NCBI GenBank assembly: GCA_050187175.1
Contig: JBFWXS010000006.1
Coordinates: forward strand, 83,928 to 147,927
DNA: 64,000 nucleotides
Origin: Zeimonas sp050187175
GTDB taxonomy: Bacteria > Pseudomonadota > Gammaproteobacteria > Burkholderiales > Burkholderiaceae_E
Direction: 5' to 3'
A program made the position numbers and the translations under genes. Positions 1 to 9,302 of the stretch are shown in pieces. Below the pieces are notes generated by a model that saw only the letters and a program-made list of their open reading frames with translations, was not told where the DNA came from and did not search any database. Each line of letters begins with the position of its first letter. Positions within the stretch are counted from its first letter, which is position 1.

Positions 1-1
1 C

Positions 2-196
2 GGCCTGTCGCCGCCCACGCCCGACTGGGGGCTGATGGTTTCCGAAGGCGTCGGGCAGCTGTCGTTCGCGCCGTGGCTGGTGCTGTTCCCGGCCATCTTC
101 ATCAGTACGCTGGTGATCGGCCTGAACTTCGGCGCCGAGGCGCTGGCCAATGCGCTGGGCATGGACGCCGCGCGCGGCTACGCGGGGGGCGTATGA
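2..196 (+). CDS. DppC-like ABC transporter permease, C-terminal fragment
   Basis: Only the last 64 residues are inside the window; the gene starts upstream. The fragment reads PTPDWGLM near its start and then a hydrophobic membrane segment ending in NFGAEALANALG, which matches the C-terminal end of DppC/OppC inner-membrane permeases of dipeptide/oligopeptide/nickel ABC importers. The stop codon overlaps the start of the following ATPase gene in an ATGA, so the two are translationally coupled and belong to one transporter. The periplasmic receptor and the partner permease should lie upstream. Substrate cannot be read from this fragment; downstream genes suggest a phosphorus compound. Confidence 0.85.
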   Translation, partial: GLSPPTPDWGLMVSEGVGQLSFAPWLVLFPAIFISTLVIGLNFGAEALANALGMDAARGYAGGV

Positions 197-1908
197 ACGC
201 GGCGGTGCCATTGTCCGTCGATGTCTCTTCGGTCGAGCGATTGTCGGTCCGGCATCTCGATATTGCCTACCGTCGTTCCGACGGCGGGCTGAGGCCGGCG
301 GTGATAGATGCCAGCTTCTCGCTCACCGAGGGGCAGAGCCTGGGCATTGTCGGCGAAAGCGGTTCCGGCAAGTCGACGCTGGCCCGCGCGCTGCTCGGCT
401 ACACGCGTCCCGGAGGAACGATCACCGGCGGCTCGGTGCGCATCGACGGACAGGAGGTGCGCGGGCTGTCGCGCGACGGCCTGCGCGTGCTGCGCGGCGG
501 CCGCGTGGCCTTCGTGCCGCAGAACCCGCTGAGCTCGCTGACGCCGCATCTGCGCGTCGGCGCCCAGGTCGCCGAGGCGGTCCGTCTGCATCGCGGCTGC
601 GACGCCGCCAGCGCGCGCGAAACCACGCTGGCGCTGTTCGAGGCCACTCATCTGCCCGATCCGGTCGCCTTGTACGATCGCTATCCGCACCAGCTGTCGG
701 GCGGGCAGCGGCAGCGAGTGGTGATCGCGGCGGCGCTGGCCGGCAACCCCGGGCTGGTGGTGCTAGACGAGCCGACCACGGCGCTGGACAAGACCACCGA
801 GATCCAGGTGCTGGAGCTGGTCCAGCAGCTGAGACGGCGGCTGAACGCGACGCTGGTCTACGTCAGCCACGACCTGAACGTCATATCCGAGATGTGCGAC
901 CGCGTGCTGGTGATGCTCGACGGCCGGATCGTCGAAGAGGGTCCGACGCGCCACGTCTATCGCACGCCCGCGCACGATTACACGCGCCGGCTGATCGCCG
1001 CCATCCCGCGGCTGGACCGGCCGGCGTCCGCCGTGCAGGAGGCCGCGGCGGCCCCTGCCGCGCACAGCGCGCCGCTGCTTCGCGTCGAGCGGCTGGGATT
1101 CAGCTATGCGCCGCGCCGCGGATGGCTGCGCCGCAGCGCGAGCACCGCGCCGCCGGCGCTGCGCGAACTCAGCTTCGACATCGCGGCCGGCGAAACGCTG
1201 GGCCTGGTCGGCGAATCGGGCAGCGGCAAGAGCACCGCGGCGGCGATCGTGGCCGGGCTGCTGGCGCCGGGCAGCGGCCGCCTGAGCTTCGACGGTCGGC
1301 CGCTGGCCGGGCTGGCCGCGCAGCGCAGCGCCGACGAACGCCGCCGCATCCAGATCATTTTCCAGGATCCGCTGTCGTCGCTGAATCCGCGCCAGCGGGT
1401 AGCGCAGATCCTGGCGCGGCCGCTGGCCTTGTTCCGCGGCCTGGACGGCGCCGGCGCGCGCGCCGAGGCCGAAGCGTTGATGCAAAGACTGCAGCTGGAT
1501 CCGGCGCTGCTCGACTGCTATCCGCGGCAGCTTTCCGGCGGCCAGCAGCAGCGCGTCGCGATCGCGCGCGCGTTCGCGGCCGAGCCCGACCTGATCATCT
1601 GCGATGAGGTGACTTCGGCGCTCGACGTCTCGGTGCAGGCGCAGGTGCTGAAGCTGCTCGCCGGCCTGCAGCGCGAATCGGGCGTCGCCTGTCTGTTCAT
1701 CAGCCATGACCTCGGAGTCATCCGGCAGATCGCCGGCCGCGTCGTGGTCCTGCACGGCGGCGAAGTGCGCGAGGCCGGGCAGACGGCGGCCGTCTTTGAG
1801 CGGCCGGCTGATCGCTACACGCGCGAGCTGATAGCCGCCGCCACGCGCGGCTACCGCAATCTGCCGGACGCCGCCGCGGGGCCGGCGCTCGCGGCGAACA
1901 CGGCATGA
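193..1908 (+). CDS. Fused dipeptide/oligopeptide-type ABC transporter ATPase (two ABC domains)
   Basis: A 571-residue protein carrying both nucleotide-binding domains of a Dpp/Opp-type importer in one chain, as in GsiA and YejF. Domain 1 has Walker A GESGSGKS near residue 54, signature LSGGQRQR near 168 and Walker B LVVLDEP near 188. Domain 2 repeats this with Walker A near 340, LSGGQQQR near 447 and LIICDE near 467. Both catalytic sites look intact. The ATG at 193 overlaps the permease stop; a longer upstream frame exists but would run through the permease. It energises uptake through the upstream permeases. The stop overlaps the next start (ATGA). Confidence 0.93.
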   Translation: MNAAVPLSVDVSSVERLSVRHLDIAYRRSDGGLRPAVIDASFSLTEGQSLGIVGESGSGKSTLARALLGYTRPGGTITGGSVRIDGQEVRGLSRDGLRVLRGGRVAFVPQNPLSSLTPHLRVGAQVAEAVRLHRGCDAASARETTLALFEATHLPDPVALYDRYPHQLSGGQRQRVVIAAALAGNPGLVVLDEPTTALDKTTEIQVLELVQQLRRRLNATLVYVSHDLNVISEMCDRVLVMLDGRIVEEGPTRHVYRTPAHDYTRRLIAAIPRLDRPASAVQEAAAAPAAHSAPLLRVERLGFSYAPRRGWLRRSASTAPPALRELSFDIAAGETLGLVGESGSGKSTAAAIVAGLLAPGSGRLSFDGRPLAGLAAQRSADERRRIQIIFQDPLSSLNPRQRVAQILARPLALFRGLDGAGARAEAEALMQRLQLDPALLDCYPRQLSGGQQQRVAIARAFAAEPDLIICDEVTSALDVSVQAQVLKLLAGLQRESGVACLFISHDLGVIRQIAGRVVVLHGGEVREAGQTAAVFERPADRYTRELIAAATRGYRNLPDAAAGPALAANTA

Positions 1909-2723
1909 GGCGGCCCATGAAGATCGTCCACGTCACGGATACGCATCTGATCACGCCGGGCATGTCGCTGTACGGGTTGGATCCGTACGAACGGCTCAGC
2001 GCCTGCTTCGCCGATATTCGCGAGCATCATGCCGACGCCGCCTTCTGCGTGATCACCGGCGATCTGGCGCACAAGGGGGAGCTCGCGGCCTATCAAGGCC
2101 TGCGCCGGCAGATCGAGACCCTGCCGATGCCGTGCTATCCGATGGTCGGCAACCACGACCTGCGCGAACCGTTCCGCAGCGTCTTTCCGGAAGCGCCGCG
2201 CGACGCGGCCGGCTTCGTGCAGCATGCGCTGCGGCTGCCCGAAGGGGACTTCCTGTTCCTGGACACGCTGGACGAAGGCGTCAACGGCGGTCGCTACTGC
2301 GATGCACGGCTGGTCTGGCTGCGCGCGCGGCTCGACGAGGCCGGCGAGCGGCCGGTCTACCTGTTCATGCATCACCCGCCGTTCGACATCGGTATTCCGT
2401 GCCTGGACGTGATTTCGCTGGCCGAGCCGGAGCGCTTCGCCGCCGTGGTCGATGGCAGGCGCAACATCCGCCACCTGTTCTACGGTCACGTGCACCGGCC
2501 GGTCTGCGGCAACTGGCGCGGCATCTCGACGTCGACGATGCGCGGCCTGAACCATCAGGTGCCGTTCGACCTGACGACGGTGAGGCCGGTGCCCAAGAGC
2601 CATGAGCCGCCGGCGTATGCGGTCGCCTTCATCGCGCCGGACCAGGTGGTCGTGCACTTCCATGACTTCCTCGATCGCCGCACGCTGGTCAAGCGCGGCG
2701 ATCACTACGAGTATCAAGGCTGA
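1905..2723 (+). CDS. GpdQ/CpdA-like metallophosphoesterase (phosphodiesterase)
   Basis: A calcineurin-like two-metal phosphoesterase of 272 residues. The five family motifs are visible: DTH (residues 12-14), GDLAHKGE, GNHDLRE, HHPPF and GHVHRP. Overall size and motif spacing fit the class III cyclic nucleotide phosphodiesterase/GpdQ glycerophosphodiesterase group. There is no signal peptide, so it should act in the cytoplasm on an imported ester. The start overlaps the ATPase stop by four bases; a second ATG at 1917 is possible. Its place between an Opp-type importer and phnAY suggests hydrolysis of a phosphate or phosphonate diester, which is inference; cAMP hydrolysis is the alternative. 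Confidence 0.85.
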   Translation: MRRPMKIVHVTDTHLITPGMSLYGLDPYERLSACFADIREHHADAAFCVITGDLAHKGELAAYQGLRRQIETLPMPCYPMVGNHDLREPFRSVFPEAPRDAAGFVQHALRLPEGDFLFLDTLDEGVNGGRYCDARLVWLRARLDEAGERPVYLFMHHPPFDIGIPCLDVISLAEPERFAAVVDGRRNIRHLFYGHVHRPVCGNWRGISTSTMRGLNHQVPFDLTTVRPVPKSHEPPAYAVAFIAPDQVVVHFHDFLDRRTLVKRGDHYEYQG

Positions 2724-2728
2724 GCGCC

Positions 2729-4012
2729 GTGCCGAGGTCCGCGCCACAAGTGGTTCTGATCGTCTGCGACAGCCTGCGTCCGGATCTGGTGGATGCGCGA
2801 ACGGCGCCGACGCTGGCGCAGCTGCGCGAGGCGGCGGCCTTCTATCTGTTCTTCCGCGGCGTGTTCCCGTCCACGACGCGCACCAGCGCGGCCAGCATCG
2901 CAACCGGCTGCCTGCCGGCGCGGCACGGGCTGCTCGGCAACACGATGGTGCTCGATGAGGGCGCCGGGTTGCGCTGCGTCTCGGCGGGGCGGCCGGACTT
3001 CTTCGACCTGCTGCGGCGTGCCACCGGACAGGCGCTGGGCCGGCCCACGCTCAGCCAGCGCGTGGCAGAGCTCGGACCCGCGGTCGTCATGTCGAACGTG
3101 TCGCCCGGTGCGGCGTATGCGCACGATCCCGAAGGCGCCGGCTACGTCTATCACCGCGCGGGATCGTTCGGCCCGCGGCGCAGCGCCGTTGCCGACGGTC
3201 TGCCGATCGAAGTCGGCGCAAGCGGCGACGCCGCCATGACCGAGCGCTTCTGCGCGGAGCTGGAGCAGCGTGCGCCGCCGCTGGCCGTGCTGTGGCTGTC
3301 CGAGCCCGACCACACGGGCCATCATTCGCCGCTAGGCTCGCCCGAGCATCGGGCGGCGATCGCGGCTGCCGACCGCTGCGTGGCGCGCGTGCTGGACACG
3401 ATTGCCAGGCTCGATCCGTCGGGCCGCCGCGTGCTGTGCGCCGTCTGCTCGGACCACGGCATGGAGACCGTGCGCCGCCGGATCGACATCGCCGAGCGTC
3501 TGGTGCAGGGCGGCTGGAAGGCGTCGGCGGACTCGGCGGACGTGGTGGTGGCGCCGCAGGGGACCTCGGCGATCGTGCATTTCGCGCTGCAGGCGGCCGA
3601 CCGCGTCGAGCGCGTCGCCGGCTGGCTGCGGCAGCAGGACTTCGTCGGCGACGTGTTCATGGACGCCGAACTGATCGCGCTGGGTATGCCGGCCGGCGGT
3701 TCGCTGAGGATCGCCGTGACGCTGGCCGGCGACGATCAGCCCAACCCGTTCGGCGTGCCGGGACGGCGCGACGTGGCGGAGAACGCGCTGGGCGGCGAAT
3801 CCAAACCGGGACACGGCCAGCACGGCGGGCTGGGCCGTCATGAGCAGCGGCCCTTCCTGGCGCTGCGCGGCGGCGGCTTCGAGCCGGGGCACCGCGTCGA
3901 GCCGGCCAGCTTGATCGATCTGGCACCCACCTTCCTGCGGCACCTGGGTCTGCCCCATGACGGGCTCGACGGCAAGGCACTCGCAATGGCCCGCCCGGCG
4001 CGCCGCGATTGA
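2729..4012 (+). CDS. Alkaline phosphatase superfamily hydrolase (type I phosphodiesterase/nucleotide pyrophosphatase-like)
   Basis: A 427-residue metal hydrolase. The bimetal site is recognisable: VCDSLRPD near the N-terminus, a nucleophile Thr in PSTTRTSAASIATG, EPDHTGHH, CSDHGME and a late GHGQHGG. The next gene product, PhnA, has the same motifs in the same order, so the two are distant paralogues. The start is a GTG at 2729, five bases after the preceding stop. No export signal is seen. Members of this superfamily cleave phosphodiesters, phosphate monoesters or phosphonate monoesters; which one cannot be settled here. The operon position makes a phosphonate ester attractive. Confidence 0.8.
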   Translation: MPRSAPQVVLIVCDSLRPDLVDARTAPTLAQLREAAAFYLFFRGVFPSTTRTSAASIATGCLPARHGLLGNTMVLDEGAGLRCVSAGRPDFFDLLRRATGQALGRPTLSQRVAELGPAVVMSNVSPGAAYAHDPEGAGYVYHRAGSFGPRRSAVADGLPIEVGASGDAAMTERFCAELEQRAPPLAVLWLSEPDHTGHHSPLGSPEHRAAIAAADRCVARVLDTIARLDPSGRRVLCAVCSDHGMETVRRRIDIAERLVQGGWKASADSADVVVAPQGTSAIVHFALQAADRVERVAGWLRQQDFVGDVFMDAELIALGMPAGGSLRIAVTLAGDDQPNPFGVPGRRDVAENALGGESKPGHGQHGGLGRHEQRPFLALRGGGFEPGHRVEPASLIDLAPTFLRHLGLPHDGLDGKALAMARPARRD

Positions 4013-4048
4013 ACCGGGCTGCGTGGAATCTTTCAGCAAGGAGCATCG

Positions 4049-5296
4049 ATGACTGAAATCGAAGTCAATGGCCGCCGCTATCGGCCGATCACGGAGCCAT
4101 TGGCCGTGGTCTGCGTCGACGGCTGCGAATACGACTACCTGACGCAGGCAGCGGCCGCCGGAGCGACGCCATACCTGGCGAAGCTGCTCGCCGGCGACGC
4201 GGCATTCAAGGCCGACTGCGTCGTGCCTTCGTTCACCAATCCGAACAACCTGTCCATCGTCACCGGCCGTCCGCCGGCCGTGCACGGCATCTGCGGCAAC
4301 TACTTCTATGACCGCGAGGCCGGTGCCGAGGTCATGATGAACGACCCCAAGTACCTGCGCGCGCCGACCATTCTGGCTGCTTTCGCCGATGCCGGCGCGA
4401 GCGTCGCGGTGGTCACCGCGAAGGACAAGCTGCGCAAGCTGCTGGGCAAGGGCATGCGCGGCGGCATCTGCTTTTCGTCGGAGAAGGCGGCCGAGGTGAC
4501 GTTGCAGGAGAACGGCATAGCCGACGTGCTCGGACTGGTCGGCATGCCGGTGCCGTCGGTCTACAGCGCCGAGCTGTCGGAGTTCGTGTTCGCCGCCGGC
4601 GTGCGGCTGGCCGAAACCCGGCGTCCCGACCTGATGTATCTGTCCACGACTGACTACATCCAGCACAAGTTTCCGCCCGGCTCGGCCGGCGCGAATGCCT
4701 TCTACGCGATGATGGACCGCTATCTGGCGCGGCTCGACGCGCTGGGCTACGTGCTGGCGATCACCGCCGATCACGGCATGAACGCGAAGACGCGGCCGGA
4801 CGGCTCACCCAACGTCATCTATCTGCAGGACCTGATCGACGGATGGATAGGCGCCGAGCGCGCGCGAGTGATTCTGCCGATCACCGATCCGTACGTGGTC
4901 CACCATGGCGCGCTCGGTTCGTTCGCCACCATCTACGTCGCGGACGAGCAGCGCGAGCGCATCGCATCGCGGCTGCGCGAACTCGACGGTATCGAGCTGG
5001 TACTCGGCAACGCGGAGGCCAGCGCGCGCTTCGAGCTGCCGCCCGAGCGGGTCGGTGATCTCGTGGTGGTGTCGAGCCGGCAAGTCGTGCTGGGCACCAG
5101 CGTCGCGCGCCACGATCTGTCGGGCCTCGACGCCCCGCTGCGTTCGCATGGCGGGATTTCCGAGCAGACCGTGCCGCTGCTGTTCAATCGCAGCCCGGTC
5201 GGCCTGCCTGAGCGGCGGCTGCGCAACTTCGATGTCATTGACATCGCACTCAACCACCTCGTTCCGCGGCCGGCTCAGCCGCGCCCCAGCAAATGA
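4049..5296 (+). CDS. phnA: Phosphonoacetate hydrolase
   Basis: PhnA cleaves the C-P bond of phosphonoacetate to acetate and phosphate, the last step of 2-aminoethylphosphonate breakdown through PhnW, PhnY and PhnA. The 415-residue protein shows the zinc hydrolase pattern: Asp24 in VCVDGCEYD, nucleophile Thr63 in PSFTNPNN followed by SIVTGRPPAVHG, TTDYIQHKF, TADHGMN and RSHGG. A good AAGGAG site lies six bases before the ATG. The stop overlaps the phnY start (ATGA), and this PhnA-PhnY pairing supports the assignment over a generic phosphodiesterase. PhnW is not in the window. Confidence 0.9.
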   Translation: MTEIEVNGRRYRPITEPLAVVCVDGCEYDYLTQAAAAGATPYLAKLLAGDAAFKADCVVPSFTNPNNLSIVTGRPPAVHGICGNYFYDREAGAEVMMNDPKYLRAPTILAAFADAGASVAVVTAKDKLRKLLGKGMRGGICFSSEKAAEVTLQENGIADVLGLVGMPVPSVYSAELSEFVFAAGVRLAETRRPDLMYLSTTDYIQHKFPPGSAGANAFYAMMDRYLARLDALGYVLAITADHGMNAKTRPDGSPNVIYLQDLIDGWIGAERARVILPITDPYVVHHGALGSFATIYVADEQRERIASRLRELDGIELVLGNAEASARFELPPERVGDLVVVSSRQVVLGTSVARHDLSGLDAPLRSHGGISEQTVPLLFNRSPVGLPERRLRNFDVIDIALNHLVPRPAQPRPSK

Positions 5297-6744
5297 CGGC
5301 CATGACCTCCCCCCGCAGCAAGGATTTCCGCGAAGAAGCGCTGCGCATCGGCGGCGAACGCGTGGTGCGCGAGCGGCGCATCGACGTCGTCAACCCGTTC
5401 ACCCGGCAGGCCGTCGGCAGCGTATCCAAGGCCGGCGTCGACGACGTGCGCCGTGCGTTCGCGATCGCCAAGGCCTACCGCTGCACGCTGACCCGCTATG
5501 AGCGTGCGCGCATCATGCAGCAGGCGGCGCAGCTGCTGCGCGGCCGGCTGCAGCAGGCGTCGGACCTGATCACGGCCGAGTCGGGCCTGTGCAAGAAGGA
5601 CTCGGTCTACGAGATCGGCCGCGTCTGCGACGTGCTGAGCTTCGCGGCCGCCGAAACGCTGAAGGACGACGGGCAGGCGTTCTGGTGCGATCTGACGCCG
5701 CACGGCAAGAAGCGGCGCGTCTTCACTCAGCGCGACCCGCTGCTCGGCGTCATCTCGGCGATCACGCCGTTCAATCATCCGATGAACCAGGTGGCGCACA
5801 AGGTGGCGCCGGCGATCGCGACCGGCAACCGGATGGTGCTCAAGCCGTCGGAGAAGACGCCGCTGTCGGCCTATCTGCTCGCGGATCTGCTGTACGAGGC
5901 CGGCTTGCCGCCGGAGATGCTGCAGGTCCTCAACGGCGATCCCGCCGAGATCGCCGACGAGCTGATCACCCATCCGGACGTCGACCTGGTCACCTTCACC
6001 GGCGGCGTGGCGGTGGGCAAGTACATTGCGTCGAAGGCCGGCTATCGCCGACAGGTGCTGGAGCTGGGCGGCAACGATCCCATCATCGTGATGGAGGATG
6101 CCGATCTGGACGAAGCCAGCACGCTCGCGGTGCAGGGCTCGTACAAGAACAGCGGCCAGCGCTGCACGGCGGTCAAGCGGATGCTGGTGCATGAGAGCGT
6201 TGCCGATCGCTTCGTCGAGCTGCTGGCGGAGAAGACGCGCGCATGGCGCCACGGCGACCCGTCCGATCCGCAGGTCGACATGGGCACGGTCATCGACGAG
6301 GCGGCCGCGCGGCTGTTCGAGGCCCGCGTCGACGAGGCGGTGGCGCAGGGTGCGCGGCTGCTGGTCGGCAACCGGCGCGACGGTGCGCTCTATTCGCCGA
6401 CGGTCATAGACCGGGTGCGGCCGGAGATGACGGTGGTGCGCGAGGAGACTTTCGGCCCCGTCTCGCCGGTGCTGCGCTTCGGCAGCATCGACGAAGCGAT
6501 CGCGATGTCGAACGGCACCGCCTTCGGCCTGTCGTCGTCGGTCTGCACGAATCGTCTGGACTACATCACGCGCTTTATCGCCGAACTGCACGTGGGCAGC
6601 GTCAACGTCCGCGAAGTGCCCGGCTACCGGCTCGAGCTGACGCCGTTCGGCGGCATCAAGGATTCGGGCTTGGGCTACAAGGAAGGCGTGCAGGAGGCGA
6701 TCAAGAGCTTCACCAACGTCAAGACCTTCAGCCTGCCCTGGTGA
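5293..6744 (+). CDS. phnY: Phosphonoacetaldehyde dehydrogenase
   Basis: An NAD(P)-dependent aldehyde dehydrogenase of 483 residues that should oxidise phosphonoacetaldehyde to phosphonoacetate, the substrate of PhnA just upstream. Motifs: TPFNHPMNQVAHKVAP cofactor-binding region, general base Glu in LELGGND near residue 257, and catalytic Cys in SGQRCTA near 291. The C-terminal LTPFGGIKDSGLG is typical. The identification rests on strong resemblance to the PhnY subgroup and on four-base overlap with phnA. Start is the first ATG; a second in-frame ATG lies nine bases later. Confidence 0.9.
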   Translation: MTAMTSPRSKDFREEALRIGGERVVRERRIDVVNPFTRQAVGSVSKAGVDDVRRAFAIAKAYRCTLTRYERARIMQQAAQLLRGRLQQASDLITAESGLCKKDSVYEIGRVCDVLSFAAAETLKDDGQAFWCDLTPHGKKRRVFTQRDPLLGVISAITPFNHPMNQVAHKVAPAIATGNRMVLKPSEKTPLSAYLLADLLYEAGLPPEMLQVLNGDPAEIADELITHPDVDLVTFTGGVAVGKYIASKAGYRRQVLELGGNDPIIVMEDADLDEASTLAVQGSYKNSGQRCTAVKRMLVHESVADRFVELLAEKTRAWRHGDPSDPQVDMGTVIDEAAARLFEARVDEAVAQGARLLVGNRRDGALYSPTVIDRVRPEMTVVREETFGPVSPVLRFGSIDEAIAMSNGTAFGLSSSVCTNRLDYITRFIAELHVGSVNVREVPGYRLELTPFGGIKDSGLGYKEGVQEAIKSFTNVKTFSLPW

Positions 6745-6757
6745 GGGTCGGACCGCT

Positions 6758-8548
6758 GTGCAGACGCTGCTGAATCTGCTCGCCAGCGTGGCCCTGCTGA
6801 TCTGGGGCACGCACATCGTCCGTACCGGCATCCTGCGCGTGTTCGGGCCCGGCCTGCGGCGGTTGCTGGCGCGCAGCGTAGGCAGTCGCGGCGCGGCCTT
6901 CTTCAGCGGGCTGGGCGTGACGGCGCTGATGCAGTCGTCCAGCGCGACCGCGCTGATCGTCAGCGGCTTCGTCAGCCAGGGGCTGATCGCGCTGGGGCCG
7001 GCGCTGGTGGTGATGCTGGGTGCCGACGTCGGCACGGCGCTGATGGCGATGGTGTTCTCGCTGGATCTGCGCTGGCTGTCGCCGCTGCTGATCCTGATCG
7101 GCGTCGTCGTCTATCTTCCGCGCAAGAGCTCGCGCGCGGGGCAGATCGGCCGCGTGCTGCTGGGCCTCGGCCTGATCATCCTGGCGCTTCAGCTGGTCGT
7201 GCTGGCCACCGAGCCGATCAAGCAGGCGAACGGCGTGAAGGTGATCTTCGCGTCGCTGTCGGGCGACATCGTGCTGGACATGCTGATCGGCGCGCTGTTC
7301 ACGCTGCTGTCGTGGTCCAGCCTGTCGGTGGTGCTGCTGGCCTCGGCCTTCGTTGCCGCGGGATTGATTCCGGTGACGGTAGCGCTGTGCCTGGTGCTGG
7401 GCGCCAACCTCGGCAGCGGTCTGCTGGCCCTGCTCGTCAATCTGCGCGCGCCCGGCGCCGGACGGCACGTGGCCTTCGGCAACCTGCTGTTCAAGCTGGC
7501 CGGCTGCGCGGTGTTCGCGTTCAGCCTGCCGTGGGTGGCCGGGCTGATCGCGCGCTTCGATCCGGTGCCGGCGCGGCAGGTCGTCGAGTTCCACGTGCTG
7601 TTCAATCTTTCGCTCGGCCTGGTGTTCATCCTGCTCACCGACCGCGTCGCGCGGCTGTGCCTGCGCTGCGTGCCGCCGGCCGCGGCCGCTCCGACGCAGC
7701 TCGAGCCGCGCCATCTCGATCCGGCCGCGCTGAAGACGCCGGCGCTGGCGCTGGCCAATGCGGCGCGTGAAACGCTGCGGATCGGCGATACGGTGGAGCA
7801 GATGCTGAGCGGGCTGCTGTCGGTGATCCGCAGCAACGACGCGCGCGTCGTCGATCAGCTGGTGCAGCTGGAGGACGACATCGACTGCCTGTACACGGCG
7901 GTCAAGCGCTATCTGACGCAGATCAGCCGGGAAGCGCTCGACGAGCGGGACAGCCGGCGCTGGTCGGAGATCGTGCAGCTCACGATCAACCTCGAGCACG
8001 TCGGCGACATTCTCGAGAACATGCTGCAGGATCTGCGCGACCGCAAGATCGCGCACCATTTGTCGTTCTCCAGCGCCGGCATGCAGGAGATCGAGGAGCT
8101 GCACGCGCGGCTGATCACCAATCTGCGCCTCGGCCTGTCGGTGTTCCTGAACGGTGACGTCGGCAGCGCGAAGATGCTGCTGGCGGAGAAGGAGCATTTC
8201 CGCGACCTGGAGCGAGCCTACTCGGCCAGCCACTTGGACCGGCTGCAGGGACAGACGACGCAGTCGATCGAAACCAGTTCGCTGCACCTGGACATCATCA
8301 GCGACATGCGGCGCATCAACTCGTTCTTCTGCGCCACCGCCTATCCGGTGCTCGAACGCGCCGGCCAGCTGCGCGGCAGCCGCTGGCGCGGCGAAGCGGG
8401 CGGGCTCGGCGACGATGCCCTGGTGGCAGGCCCCGCGGGCCTACTGAGTCCGTCAGATCCTGCGGGCCAAGCAGCCAGCGCACGTCCGGAAAGCCCGGCA
8501 GGCTCGCCGGGCAGGACGGGACTCAGCGCTGCGAGCGGCGACGCGTGA
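6758..8548 (+). CDS. Na/Pi cotransporter family protein with PhoU-like C-terminal domain
   Basis: A 596-residue inner-membrane protein. Residues 1-310 form the two inverted NptA-type repeats with about eight membrane segments; residues about 325-540 are a PhoU-like helical bundle. The first repeat has the canonical QSSSATALIVSG motif, while the second reads WSSLSVVLLAS, so the second QSSS motif is degenerate. GTG start 14 bases after phnY. PhnA releases phosphate in the cytoplasm, so a phosphate-handling membrane protein at the end of this operon makes sense, either to export surplus phosphate or to balance it. The 3' end overlaps the convergent PEP-CTERM gene by 26 bases. Confidence 0.85.
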   Translation: MQTLLNLLASVALLIWGTHIVRTGILRVFGPGLRRLLARSVGSRGAAFFSGLGVTALMQSSSATALIVSGFVSQGLIALGPALVVMLGADVGTALMAMVFSLDLRWLSPLLILIGVVVYLPRKSSRAGQIGRVLLGLGLIILALQLVVLATEPIKQANGVKVIFASLSGDIVLDMLIGALFTLLSWSSLSVVLLASAFVAAGLIPVTVALCLVLGANLGSGLLALLVNLRAPGAGRHVAFGNLLFKLAGCAVFAFSLPWVAGLIARFDPVPARQVVEFHVLFNLSLGLVFILLTDRVARLCLRCVPPAAAAPTQLEPRHLDPAALKTPALALANAARETLRIGDTVEQMLSGLLSVIRSNDARVVDQLVQLEDDIDCLYTAVKRYLTQISREALDERDSRRWSEIVQLTINLEHVGDILENMLQDLRDRKIAHHLSFSSAGMQEIEELHARLITNLRLGLSVFLNGDVGSAKMLLAEKEHFRDLERAYSASHLDRLQGQTTQSIETSSLHLDIISDMRRINSFFCATAYPVLERAGQLRGSRWRGEAGGLGDDALVAGPAGLLSPSDPAGQAASARPESPAGSPGRTGLSAASGDA

Positions 8549-9302
8549 CGACGCCGGCACCGATCAGCCCCGCGCTAAGCAGCAGCAGCGTGGCAGGCGC
8601 CGGGACTTCGGCGAGCACTTCGCTGGTCAGCGCGACGCGGCCGAGGATGTAGGCGCTGTTCGCGAGATTCTCGGTGGTCCAGAAGCCGTAGACCTTGCTG
8701 CCGTTCATCAGCTCGAAGCCGCGGATGTCGAGCGTGTACAGATCGCCGCCGATCGTGAAGCTGTCGGACAGCGAGTTGTAGTTCATTGTGACGCGGTCCG
8801 CGCACCCGTTCACATTGACGCCGACTCCGTGCGTTCCGCCGTCCGCGCACGGGTTATTGCCGTTCGGCGTTTCCCAGTGAGCGAAGTCATAGACGAAGCT
8901 GTACGAACCCTGCAGCACGCCGTCGACCTTGACACTCGCGGAGATGGTCAGCTGCACGGCCGAGATGCCGGAACCGCTGTTGATCGGGAAGTTGAAGTGC
9001 GTGAAGGTGCCGAGCACGAGATCGTTCGAGGGGCTCGGCGGCAGCGTCGCCGTCGGCACGGTGGGGCTGGTCACGGCCGCGAAGCTGTAGCCGCTCTGCT
9101 GCGGCTGGCCTGACGGTATGCCCCATGTGATCTGCGAGGTGGCCGTGCCGTTGCCCGAGTAGTTGACGTTGGTGCCGCCCGTCGCTGCCGACCAGGTGCC
9201 TGCGAGATTCTCGAAGGTCACTGTCGCCGAGTAGGCAGGACCGGCGGCGAGCAGGGCTGAAGTGCTGAAGGCGGCGGCTAGCAGCGTGCGGCGCAGGCTC
9301 AT
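8523..9302 (-). CDS. THxN family PEP-CTERM exported protein
   Basis: A 259-residue secreted protein with a clear signal peptide (MSLRRTLLAAAFSTSALLAAGPAYSA). The middle holds LGTFTHFNFPI, the hallmark of the THxN family of PEP-CTERM proteins. The C-terminus is a sorting signal: VPAPATLLLL, a hydrophobic helix, then RRRSQR, a variant of the usual VPEP form. Such proteins are processed by exosortase and delivered to the cell surface or exopolysaccharide; no exosortase is in this window. Function of the mature domain is unknown. It stands alone, convergent with the transporter gene. Confidence 0.85.
   Translation of the reverse strand: MSLRRTLLAAAFSTSALLAAGPAYSATVTFENLAGTWSAATGGTNVNYSGNGTATSQITWGIPSGQPQQSGYSFAAVTSPTVPTATLPPSPSNDLVLGTFTHFNFPINSGSGISAVQLTISASVKVDGVLQGSYSFVYDFAHWETPNGNNPCADGGTHGVGVNVNGCADRVTMNYNSLSDSFTIGGDLYTLDIRGFELMNGSKVYGFWTTENLANSAYILGRVALTSEVLAEVPAPATLLLLSAGLIGAGVVTRRRSQR

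Noticed and set aside
5275..7035. A 586-codon minus-strand frame over phnY
   Set aside because: Antisense shadow of phnY with no family features.
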